A DNA stretch of 64,000 nt from Rhodococcus sp. (in: high G+C Gram-positive bacteria). Lineage in GTDB: Bacteria; Actinomycetota; Actinomycetes; Mycobacteriales; Mycobacteriaceae. The notes under the pieces are model-generated. The model worked only from the letters and a program-made list of their open reading frames with translations. It did not search any database and was not told where the DNA came from. Shown here piece after piece: positions 28,844-35,420 of this stretch. Within the stretch, counting starts at the first letter, position 1, and each line of letters opens with the position of its first letter. The position numbers and the translations under genes are program-made. The DNA is taken from NCBI RefSeq assembly GCF_023264675.1, contig NZ_JAHFVG010000001.1, forward strand, positions 124,001 through 188,000. The letters are read 5' to 3'.

Positions 28844-29242
28844 TGAGAGTCCTTGCGATATGGTCCTGATTGCACCTTCTCCAGAGGCGCTGAGGCCCGT
28901 TCCCTTTCGAGGGGGCGGGCCTCTTCTCGTTCTGGGGCTCGAAGAAGATGCGATCTGCTTTCCTACTTCACAAATCATATCTCATTTGGCGCAGATGTCG
29001 AACCAGCATGAACAACTACGTAACGGCCGGTTTGAGCCGGTCCAAGCAGTCTCGATGTCTACGTGATGTAGATCACACCATTACGGGCGTTAAGTGTCAC
29101 ACGCTGCATGAATCTTGCACCATTTGGACAGTCGTCAAGAAAAAAGAGCCCTCACCAGGGCAAACCGAGTTGCCTCAACAAGTTGCGTGAGACATACTCC
29201 ATGTGTATCGCAAACAACTCGGGGAAGAGACAGGAGAACGAA
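28844..29242. promoter_or_regulatory. Divergent early/lysogeny control region
   Basis: 399 bases without a gene between the first leftward gene (28843) and the rightward HTH gene (29243). It contains a hairpin GAGGCCCG/CGGGCCTC at 28892-28923 in the leftward leader, heptad motif I (28965-28985), and element GCAGTCTCGATGTC (29046-29059) followed by the palindrome GTGATGTAGATCAC (29063-29076), a GlxR/CRP-like site. The second copy of that element is at 31087-31118. Confidence 0.65.
28965..28985 (-). promoter_or_regulatory. Heptad motif, copy I
   Basis: Leftward ATGAGAT, ATGATTT, GTGAAGT, with TATGAT inside. It heads the leftward operon; the transcript would have a leader of over 100 bases with one hairpin. 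Confidence 0.72.
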
Positions 29243-29659
29243 ATGGCACAAGGAGACATCGCACCCGATCCATGGGGGGCGCAGATGGTAAAGGTCGGAG
29301 CCACAAGCTCCCGATCGGGCAAGGCTTCGATGCGAAAGCTCGCTGAGATGTCCGGTGTCACCCCAACCACAATCAACCGAATCATCTACGGCCAGGCCGG
29401 TCGTCGCGGATTCGAGCCGGCCACGATCCGCAAGCTTGCGGAGGCGCTGAATAAGTCGCCGGCCACGATCGCTCGCTGGGCAGGCCAAGCATGGGCAGAA
29501 GGAACGCCCTGGACGGCACCCGAGGAGGTCAACCTCCTGAGCAAGCGGCAGCTGAAGGCGCTCGACGAGATCATCCGATCGATGGCCGAGGACCGCAAGC
29601 AGGTTTCCCTCGAAATTGACCGCCGCGTCAAAGAGGAACTAGCTGCACTGGCGAGCTAA
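29243..29659 (+). CDS. HTH regulator (Cro/repressor-like)
   Basis: 138 aa from ATG 29243 with CAGGAGAACGAA upstream. KASMRKLAEMSGVTPTTINRIIYG is a helix-turn-helix, and EPATIRKLAEALNKSPATIARWAG a second such segment; the C-terminus is helical (LSKRQLKALDEIIRSM). It runs opposite to the early operon and shares the 28844-29242 control region, the usual place for a Cro or repressor gene. A strong terminator follows 25 bases after the stop. Confidence 0.8.
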   Translation: MAQGDIAPDPWGAQMVKVGATSSRSGKASMRKLAEMSGVTPTTINRIIYGQAGRRGFEPATIRKLAEALNKSPATIARWAGQAWAEGTPWTAPEEVNLLSKRQLKALDEIIRSMAEDRKQVSLEIDRRVKEELAALAS

Positions 29660-29683
29660 GCGCTCAGTCCCCCGAGCACGACA

Positions 29684-29725
29684 AAGCCTGTCTCACTTCC
29701 CCAACAGAGTGAGACGGGCTTTTTG
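29684..29725 (+). terminator. Intrinsic terminator, probably bidirectional
   Basis: AAGCCTGTCTCACT pairs with AGTGAGACGGGCTT around a short loop and is followed by TTTTT on the plus strand; three T follow on the minus strand. It closes the HTH gene and may also stop the leftward gene at 29791. Confidence 0.88.
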
Positions 29726-29790
29726 CTGTCTTCCTACGGCCGAAGCCTGCGCCCCGAAGGGCGACGGCCTCTATTGCGAGTCTGAGGTAG

Positions 29791-30162
29791 CTACATCGCT
29801 TCGACGAGGTCGATTCCGTCGAACCCCTTAAAGTCCTCGGAATGGCACATCAGGGGCGCGAACACCTTGTGCGCGTTGGCGAAGCCTTCTTCGGCGACCT
29901 TACGGACCGCCTCCAGCTCAGGAAGCGCTCCATGGGTCAGGGTGAACGCATGCAGCAGCGCCCTCACGGAGGCTTCGACGAACTCCAGGAACGCGGAGGC
30001 TTCGTAATCCTGGGGCTCGTTGGCACCAGACTCGACTGTGACCATGGCTTCACCGTCGACCGACTGTCCATAGACGGACGTGATCTCATTCATGAAGCCC
30101 ATCACTGCACCGCCCGATTCGATCGAGGGGATGGTGCCAGCTGCAGGGGTTGGGGAAATCAT
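29791..30162 (-). CDS. Hypothetical protein of the lysogeny region, 123 aa
   Basis: ATG 30162; later starts at the AVMGFMNEI segment are possible and no start has a strong Shine-Dalgarno. Helical core (SAFLEFVEASVRALLHAFTL, LPELEAVRKVAEEGFANAHKVF) and one Cys/His pair. It stands alone on the minus strand between two rightward regulator genes, a typical place for a gene expressed in the lysogen. Function unknown. Confidence 0.6.
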   Translation of the reverse strand: MISPTPAAGTIPSIESGGAVMGFMNEITSVYGQSVDGEAMVTVESGANEPQDYEASAFLEFVEASVRALLHAFTLTHGALPELEAVRKVAEEGFANAHKVFAPLMCHSEDFKGFDGIDLVEAM

Positions 30163-30419
30163 TGGTTTCGGGCACTTCTTTCAGTCCGGCCTCCGGTTGC
30201 GAAGGCCACGTTTACATTTCATTCACTTTTCCGGACCCATCCATGAACTGTTCGGCTCCGATGACCGAACGTACCCGACGATTGCGCTAGCGCAAAGCCC
30301 AAACGAGACAAACCGAAAGATTGTTTTGTTTAGTACCCACCATGAATGTTTAAGCCCAGGTCAGACGACTGAATGACATCAGTTGCATTTCAGCAACGCA
30401 ACCTGAGAAAATAGCTCCT
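30163..30419. promoter_or_regulatory. Divergent promoter/operator region of the immunity repressor
   Basis: 257 bases between divergent genes. It contains the perfect palindrome TTGCGCTAGCGCAA (30282-30295), a GTTCGG/CCGAAC pair (30250-30255 and 30265-30270), and GTTGC/GCAAC flanking ATTTCA just before the repressor. The rightward repressor start lacks a clear Shine-Dalgarno. Confidence 0.6.
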
Positions 30420-30869
30420 ATGACCGTAGAAGAGTGGCTCGCCTCGATTGCTCCTGGCATCCCAAATACCCTGGTTGCCAGCGCTATCGGGAAGACGCCG
30501 TCCACTGTTACAAGGTGGAAGAACGGCGACATTCCCGTCAGCGCCGAGGACGTGATTGCGCTAGCGCGTTACTTCAAAGCGCCCGTGCTTGAATCACTGG
30601 TCAACACGGGGTTCCTGAACAAAGAGGAAGCCAGCAAGAAGGTCACCGACATCACCTTCCGCGAGATCACCAACGAGGCCATGCTCGAAGAGTTGATGCG
30701 ACGGAGTATGTCCGCCCGGTATCGACTGGAACTGCTCCATCAGAGATCCAAGGCGATGATGCAGGAGTCGCCGGACTCCGAGGCTGCCAACTTCGCTTCT
30801 GTCGTCATGGAGAACCTCTCAGGTATCAAGACCAACGCGATCGGACGGAAGGAGGGTGAGCCCTTCTAA
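30420..30869 (+). CDS. Immunity-repressor-like HTH protein
   Basis: 149 aa. TLVASAIGKTPSTVTRWKNGDIPVSAEDVIALARYF is an XRE-type helix-turn-helix; EWLASIAPGIPN before it and FREITNEAMLEELMRRSMS after it match actinophage immunity repressors in size and layout. ATG 30420 is preceded by GAGAAAATAGCTCCT, without a good Shine-Dalgarno but with a possible -10, so the message may be leaderless. A terminator follows 34 bases after the stop. Confidence 0.8.
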   Translation: MTVEEWLASIAPGIPNTLVASAIGKTPSTVTRWKNGDIPVSAEDVIALARYFKAPVLESLVNTGFLNKEEASKKVTDITFREITNEAMLEELMRRSMSARYRLELLHQRSKAMMQESPDSEAANFASVVMENLSGIKTNAIGRKEGEPF

Positions 30870-30903
30870 TGAATCCCGGCCCCACCCGGCACCGACTCCG
30901 CAC

Positions 30904-30935
30904 GCCCCCCTGGCTCGCACAGCAGGGGGGCTTTT
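30904..30935 (+). terminator. Intrinsic terminator after the repressor gene
   Basis: GCCCCCCTG pairs with CAGGGGGGC around a 10-base loop and is followed by TTTT. Plus-strand orientation fits the repressor gene. Confidence 0.88.
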
Positions 30936-31274
30936 ACGTTCACGCTTCAACTGTAAACGAGTAGACCGACAGGTTTCTAATCGATCCGGGGCGTTCGGGA
31001 AACCCAATGTTCGGCTGCCGGCCGAACTGGCGAGTAACCCGAACATAGTGCCCAAAACCGCGCTCAAGTGGGGACTCCAGCCCTGCGCAGTCTCGATGTC
31101 CATGTGACGCATGTCACATCACTTTGGCGAGAAAAAGCCCAGGTGGCGAAGTTATCGAATCGTTACCTTCGAGGCTCTTCAATGAAACGCCAGGTCAGGG
31201 CGTTATGGGGTCCCCAGGGACCGTAGTCCCCTATTTTGTTCCCCTGGGGTCAAATTCGGACCCCTGAAATGACT
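30936..31274. promoter_or_regulatory. Prophage-end region with operator-like repeats, no gene
   Basis: No gene seen. Four half-sites: GTTCGG at 30993 and 31009, CCGAAC at 31022 and 31039, nearly symmetrical. Then GCAGTCTCGATGTC (31087-31100) with TGTGACGCATGTCACA (31103-31118), the second copy of the element at 29046. CCCCAGGG (31212-31219) pairs with CCCTGGGG (31242-31249). These may be integrase arm sites, operators, or part of a small RNA ending at the terminator 31275-31313. Confidence 0.55.
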
Positions 31275-31313
31275 CAGCCCCCCACCTGTTTGTGCAGGTG
31301 AGGGGCTGTTTTT
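31275..31313 (+). terminator. Intrinsic terminator beside tRNA-Thr
   Basis: CAGCCCC-CCACCTG pairs with CAGGTGAGGGGCTG (one bulge) around TTTGTG and is followed by TTTTT. Plus-strand orientation; it faces the tRNA 3' end, so it closes whatever is transcribed rightward from the prophage end. Confidence 0.85.
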
Positions 31314-31320
31314 CACTCTG

Positions 31321-31393
31321 AGCCGCCTAAGAGAATCGAACTCTTGACCTTTTCATTACGAGTGAAATGCTCTACCGACTGAGCTAAGGCGGC
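31321..31393 (-). tRNA. tRNA-Thr (anticodon CGT)
   Basis: Reading leftward, the acceptor stem GCCGCCT pairs with AGGCGGC; D-loop TAGCTCAGTCGGTAGAGC, anticodon loop CTCGTAA in a TTTCA/TGAAA stem, and T-loop GTTCGATTC are all canonical. No CCA is encoded. The 3' end points into the prophage, so this gene is the likely integration target, its 3' part being restored by the phage att sequence. Confidence 0.95.
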
Positions 31394-31443
31394 GTGCCTT
31401 TCGGCGTTGGTGAGTCTAACGGAGCATCCCTTCGAAACTGAAA

Positions 31444-32163
31444 TCAGGCCCCGGTGGGGATGGCGAGGCCTTCGACCGGGCCCGCGAGGACGGACTTGAA
31501 ATACCTGGTCACATCGTCGGCAAGCACTTCCGTCTCACCCGAGGCGACGGCGTCGACGATGGCCTTCGCCACATCGCGCGGGTCGTTCTTCGGGACATCG
31601 AGGTCGGCGATCATGTCGGTGTCGGTGTACCCGAGGTGGACGCCGGTGACGACTGTTCCCTGCGGCTCCAGTTCGAGCCGCAACGAGTTGGTCACCGACC
31701 ACAGCGCGGCCTTCGACGCGCCGTAGCCGCCGGCACCGCTCACCCACGAGAGAACCGAGTGAACGTCGACGAGCGCTCCCCCGCCGTTGCGCGCCAGGAT
31801 CGGCGCGAATGCTTTGGCGACACCGAGGGCTCCGAACACGTTGGTCTCGAACACCTCGCGGACATCGTCGATCGAGGTGGCCAACAGCGGAGCAGCTCCG
31901 CCCGCGCCGGCGTTGTTCACCACGACGGTGACGTCATCCAGCGATTCAGCCAGTGCTGCAATGGAATTCTGATCGGTGACATCGAGCGTCTTCGCCACTA
32001 CCCGAGGATTCTCGGACTCCTTGGGTGCACGCGCCGTGGCGTAGACCTTGGCCGCCCCGCGAGCCAGAAACTCGTCGACGATCGACTTGCCCAACCCCCG
32101 TTGCCCGCCCGTAACCAAGACGACTGCTCCATCGATTGCGACCATCGGACTACCCTTCGACAT
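31444..32163 (-). CDS. Short-chain dehydrogenase/reductase
   Basis: 239 aa. NAD(P) site TGGQRGLG (residues 18-25), NNAGAGG near residue 86, catalytic YGASK near residue 152 with a Ser about 13 residues earlier. Classical SDR length. Substrate cannot be told. It diverges from a CGNR regulator gene, with an extended inverted repeat between them, so that protein probably controls it. Confidence 0.9.
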   Translation of the reverse strand: MSKGSPMVAIDGAVVLVTGGQRGLGKSIVDEFLARGAAKVYATARAPKESENPRVVAKTLDVTDQNSIAALAESLDDVTVVVNNAGAGGAAPLLATSIDDVREVFETNVFGALGVAKAFAPILARNGGGALVDVHSVLSWVSGAGGYGASKAALWSVTNSLRLELEPQGTVVTGVHLGYTDTDMIADLDVPKNDPRDVAKAIVDAVASGETEVLADDVTRYFKSVLAGPVEGLAIPTGA

Positions 32164-32175
32164 ATGTGAATTGCT

Positions 32176-32219
32176 TTTGACTATGTCAAGTAGTACTTGA
32201 TCTAACAGACATAGTCAAA
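32176..32219. promoter_or_regulatory. Extended inverted repeat between divergent genes
   Basis: TTTGACTATGTC (32176-32187) pairs with GACATAGTCAAA (32208-32219), and CAAGTA/TACTTG sits inside at 32187-32199. It occupies the whole promoter gap between the SDR and CGNR genes, so it is a strong operator candidate. Confidence 0.72.
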
Positions 32220-32231
32220 TAGCATTCAGGT

Positions 32232-32765
32232 ATGTCACAGACCCCGACGGAGAGATTTCGACTCGAACCGGCGCCCGACGGCCTGGCACGGGTTCAAGAC
32301 CTGCTCAACACCCGCGCGATCGAGGCCTACGAGCTGGCAGACCTTCTGGCCGACGGCAATGTCGCCTCGGCAACCCTGGGCCGAGAGCTGAGCGATTCCG
32401 ACGCGCGCCGACTGCGCGGCCTTCGATCCACCCTCGAAGACGTCATCGGCGGCCGACCGGTCGAACCGACGGAGACCCCGTCGACACTGACGGTCGACGA
32501 GACCGGAGTGGTCCGCCTCGAGGCGTCGGGCAGCGAGTGGCAGGGGGTTGCGTCGAAAATCTGGGCCGAGGTACTACTGGCTCAACGAACGGATACGTGG
32601 CGACGCCTCAAACGGTGCAAGAACGAGCAGTGCGGATCGGCGTTCTACGACCGCTCCCGCAACAACAGCGGCGTGTGGCACGACGTCAAAACCTGCGGGA
32701 ACCAGGCGAACCTCCGGGCGTCCCGGGCGCGCCGGAAGTCCGAATCACCCACCGCCCCGGCATGA
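32232..32765 (+). CDS. CGNR zinc-finger transcriptional regulator
   Basis: 177 aa. N-terminal ABATE-like domain (FRLEPAPDGLARVQDLLNTRAI, ELSDSDARRLRGLR), then the C-terminal CGNR finger: RCKNEQCGSAFYDRSRNNSG and VKTCGNQANLRASRARR, with two Cys pairs and the CGNQ variant of the signature. Likely binds the inverted repeat upstream and controls itself and the divergent SDR. Confidence 0.88.
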   Translation: MSQTPTERFRLEPAPDGLARVQDLLNTRAIEAYELADLLADGNVASATLGRELSDSDARRLRGLRSTLEDVIGGRPVEPTETPSTLTVDETGVVRLEASGSEWQGVASKIWAEVLLAQRTDTWRRLKRCKNEQCGSAFYDRSRNNSGVWHDVKTCGNQANLRASRARRKSESPTAPA

Positions 32766-32901
32766 ATGGACCATTGCACAGGCTAGACGGCTACGGTGGT
32801 CCATTCATTCTGTGCGCCAACCATTCCCACCCCACATGAATGGACCATTGCAGAGGCTAGACAGCTACGGTGGTCCATTCATGCTGTGCGCCAACTATTC
32901 C
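32762..32901. repeat. Two 66-bp direct repeats with palindromic ends
   Basis: Copies at 32762-32827 and 32836-32901 differ at four positions. Each begins ATGAATGGACCA and has TGGTCCATTCAT about 40 bases on, so each can fold into a 12-bp stem. They end in GCGCCAAC units and lie between convergent genes (CGNR and holB). Related shorter palindromes occur at 35355-35403. Confidence 0.88.
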
Positions 32902-32939
32902 AGCGCCAACTACTCCAGCGCCAGGATTTCAGCCGAAAC

Positions 32940-34127
32940 TCAGCGCAGAGCTGCACCCAGCTGAGCAACCATGGCATACACCGCGAACTTCGGCTTCGAG
33001 TTCAATGCGAGCGCTTCGCGGCACACGAGGATCGCCTCGATGCTCTTCAGGAGCGCCTCGGGGGACGCGCCCTTGGCCATACGCTCGATCTGCTCGGCCA
33101 TGTCGGGGTGATTGAGAACGGCCGTCGAACCATACGACCTGGCGAGTGCATCTCGATACAGTCCGGCGAGGTCGATCAACGCACGATCGAACGAATCTCG
33201 TAGATTTCGGGTGCGCCTCGACTTCTGCCGCGCCTCCAATTCCTTGATGACACCGGCAGATCCGCGTAACGCACCCGCCGCGCCCTTACCCGTGCCGCCT
33301 GCACCGAGAGCGGTACGCAACTCTTCCAGTTCGACGCCGTCGAGCGCTGCACTGATCTCGGCGGCCTCGGTCTCGGCGGCCTTCACCATCTCTTCGGCCG
33401 CCAGGTACGCCTGATTCGGCCGAGCCGCCGCGGATGCAAGCCCCAATGCACGTTTACGCCGAGCTCGCGCATCCTCGTCCTTGGCCAACCTGCGCGCGCG
33501 CCCGACGTGGCCACCGCTGATGGACGCCGCCCACTCGGCCGTCTCCTGGTCCAGCTTGTCGCGGCTCTGCAATACCTGGGCGATGGCTGCCGACGTCGGC
33601 GTCACGAGATGAACATGGCGACATCTTGACCGCAGTGTCACCGACATGTCCTCCGGGTCGGTGGACGGTGCGCACAGCAGCATGACCGTCCGCGCCGGTG
33701 GTTCTTCCACGACCTTCAGCAGCGCGTTCGCCGCAGCCTCCGACAGCCGATCGGCATCTTCGATGACGACGATCTGCCACTTCCCCGTGCTGGGCCGTCG
33801 CGCCGCGATCTGCACGATCTCGCGCATTTCCTTGACGCTGATGCTCAGACCCTGCGGGATGATGCGTCGAACATCGCCGTGGGTGCCCGCCATCGTCGTA
33901 GTGCACGCGTGACAATGACCGCACCCGGGGACGCCTTCGGTGGTGCACTGCAAGGCCGCAGCGAAACACAGTGCGGCAATGGACCTCCCGGAACCGGGGG
34001 GACCCGTGAACAGCCAGGAGTGCGTCATCGCCGAACCGGTGTCACCGGCGCGCGCACCGACGGCAGCGCCCGTCAGTTCCGCCTCGACGTCGTCTTGGCC
34101 GATCAGCCGATCGAATACTCCCGCCAT
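32940..34127 (-). CDS. holB: DNA polymerase III delta' subunit
   Basis: 395 aa from ATG 34127 (MAGVFDRLIGQDDV). Clamp-loader AAA+ core: FTGPPGSGRS (P-loop), a zinc-module cluster CTTEGVPGCGHCHAC, VVIEDADRLSEAAANALLKVVEEPP (Walker B and SRC region) and LRSRCRHV. The delta' subunit holds the clamp loader together with gamma/tau and delta. It corresponds to Rv3644c, in the same order next to topA. Confidence 0.93.
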   Translation of the reverse strand: MAGVFDRLIGQDDVEAELTGAAVGARAGDTGSAMTHSWLFTGPPGSGRSIAALCFAAALQCTTEGVPGCGHCHACTTTMAGTHGDVRRIIPQGLSISVKEMREIVQIAARRPSTGKWQIVVIEDADRLSEAAANALLKVVEEPPARTVMLLCAPSTDPEDMSVTLRSRCRHVHLVTPTSAAIAQVLQSRDKLDQETAEWAASISGGHVGRARRLAKDEDARARRKRALGLASAAARPNQAYLAAEEMVKAAETEAAEISAALDGVELEELRTALGAGGTGKGAAGALRGSAGVIKELEARQKSRRTRNLRDSFDRALIDLAGLYRDALARSYGSTAVLNHPDMAEQIERMAKGASPEALLKSIEAILVCREALALNSKPKFAVYAMVAQLGAALR

Positions 34128-34164
34128 GGGTAGGCAGCCTAGTCGCCGGGTCCGACGTGGGCAG

Positions 34165-34680
34165 TCACCGAGGGGGCGGCAGATAGGGAGCAAAGGCGAA
34201 GAAGGTGTCCCTCGATATCCGTCTGTCCGCCTCGATGCCATCGCTGTGAATGTCGATTGCGGTCAGCATGAGTGCCCCGCGTTCGGTCATGGTCTGCGTG
34301 ACACTTGTATCTTCGTCGATGATGTACAGGTAGGTCGTGTAGTCACCGAACGGAACCACCTCCAACGCCGTCACGTCCGGAAGCGATCCGACATCCTCGA
34401 TGTGCGACGTGTCCTCGACCAGCGAGACCCCGACCGCGAAGGCCTTGCCGGCCCACAGACAGCCACTCGCACCCACGATGGGTACCGGTGAAACACCGGA
34501 CAGGCCGAGAGTGCTCAGTAGTTCCTCGGGCAAGGAACACGCATCGAACTCGGCAGGCGGCGACTCCATCGGCGTAGCCGTCGACGAGCTGGGTACCGCC
34601 GCCGGTGCGCCATCGACACTGGTGGAACAGCCGGCGACGAGCAGACACGCCAGAACGGCAACGACCACCCTCGAAGGCAT
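34165..34680 (-). CDS. DUF3558-like lipoprotein
   Basis: 171 aa. Signal MPSRVVVAVLACLLVAGCS with lipobox VAGC. The mature part has FDACSLPEELLSTLGL, the DUF3558 start (a Cys followed by helix), SGCLWAG and strands thereafter. Family members are exported lipoproteins of mycolata with unknown function. It directly follows a longer paralogue, so the pair probably arose by duplication. Confidence 0.82.
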   Translation of the reverse strand: MPSRVVVAVLACLLVAGCSTSVDGAPAAVPSSSTATPMESPPAEFDACSLPEELLSTLGLSGVSPVPIVGASGCLWAGKAFAVGVSLVEDTSHIEDVGSLPDVTALEVVPFGDYTTYLYIIDEDTSVTQTMTERGALMLTAIDIHSDGIEADRRISRDTFFAFAPYLPPPR

Positions 34681-35256
34681 CTACAGATCCTCCACCAGCA
34701 GAGTTGTCGCTACCTGCGCGCCGATGCAGAACGCGCTGAAGTCTTCCTCGGTCATGGTGAACTGCACTGTCCTGCCGTCGATCTCCGGCAGCGTGATGCA
34801 GGACTCGTGCTCGAACACGAACATGGGTATCGACTGGCCGCCCGCATCGAATTCGGTCAGCCCACTGACACCGGGCGTGGTCGCCAGAGACTCCATGTAC
34901 AGACCGTCGTTGAACGCCGCGGTGAACACACGCCCGTCTCCGGTCCAGGTGCATCCGTCCCCGCCCGCCGCAGTCTTCTTCGTCTCCGGATCCACACCCA
35001 CGTAGATCGACAGCGCGATCTCGTCGAATCCGCACGGATCGAAACCGGACGGCGTGGAACTCAGGGGCTTGGAGGTCGGGGGCTTGGAACTCGGGGGCTT
35101 GGGCGACGGGGAGGGCTGCGGGGACAGCGAGGGCACAGCAGGTTTCACTCCCTGACCGTGCCAGCCGTCCTCGACGACGGCCTGGCCCTGCACCGTCTTG
35201 CTGCACCCGGCGAGCGCGATGACAGCCAAGACCACCACGGCGATTTTCTTACCCAC
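34681..35256 (-). CDS. DUF3558-like lipoprotein with proline-rich linker
   Basis: 191 aa from GTG 35256. Lipobox IALAGC at about residue 17. A Pro/Ser/Lys-rich linker (PSLSPQPSPSPKPPSSKPP) is followed by FDPCGFDEIALSIYVGVD and GCTWTGDG, the DUF3558 pattern. Adjacent to the smaller paralogue, stop to start. Function unknown. Confidence 0.82.
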   Translation of the reverse strand: MGKKIAVVVLAVIALAGCSKTVQGQAVVEDGWHGQGVKPAVPSLSPQPSPSPKPPSSKPPTSKPLSSTPSGFDPCGFDEIALSIYVGVDPETKKTAAGGDGCTWTGDGRVFTAAFNDGLYMESLATTPGVSGLTEFDAGGQSIPMFVFEHESCITLPEIDGRTVQFTMTEEDFSAFCIGAQVATTLLVEDL

Positions 35257-35354
35257 ATGAACTTGGACGCCGCCCGATGTCCGACGGTTCCCTGATTTCG
35301 GAGAAATGTCGGTCACGTCGGGGCGAATCGGTGGCTGGGGGCGGAAAACGCTCG

Positions 35355-35403
35355 CATGAATGGTCCATTCATGCTCATAGACAACATGAATGGACCATTC
35401 AAG
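35355..35403. repeat. Paired ATGAATGG palindromes
   Basis: CATGAATGGTCCATTCATG (35355-35373) is a perfect palindrome around a central T; a second, CATGAATGGACCATTCAAG, lies at 35385-35403. They belong to the same family as the 66-bp repeats at 32762 and sit between the lipoprotein and topA. Confidence 0.82.
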
Positions 35404-35420
35404 CGATCAGGAGCGTCCGC

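Larger units (their letters stand above)
1..31320. mobile_element. Prophage, right-hand part (early, replication and lysogeny regions)
   Basis: Seen: about 75 short, tightly packed leftward genes with phage-type products (RecT, YqaJ, DnaB, SSB, WhiB, HNH and LAGLIDADG endonucleases, MazG, DnaQ), then a small region with HTH repressor genes, ending beside the 3' end of a tRNA-Thr gene. Beyond the tRNA the genes are ordinary actinobacterial chromosome. Inferred: integration into the tRNA 3' end with the right attachment junction near 31321. The left end, integrase and structural genes are outside the window, so neither att core nor phage type can be confirmed. Confidence 0.88.

Noticed and set aside
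28892-28923. Intrinsic terminator
   Set aside because: The stem is good but no T-run follows on either strand (TTCTCGTTCT on plus is too weak).
28844-28978. ATG at 28978 as the start of the first early gene
   Set aside because: It lies inside motif I and the added 45 residues contain the hairpin-encoded run RRGPPPRKG, not typical of the family; GTG 28843 has a ribosome site.
34681-35316. Upstream ATG at 35316 for the lipoprotein
   Set aside because: It would add 20 residues before the signal peptide and spoil its short basic N-terminus; GTG 35256 gives a normal lipoprotein signal.
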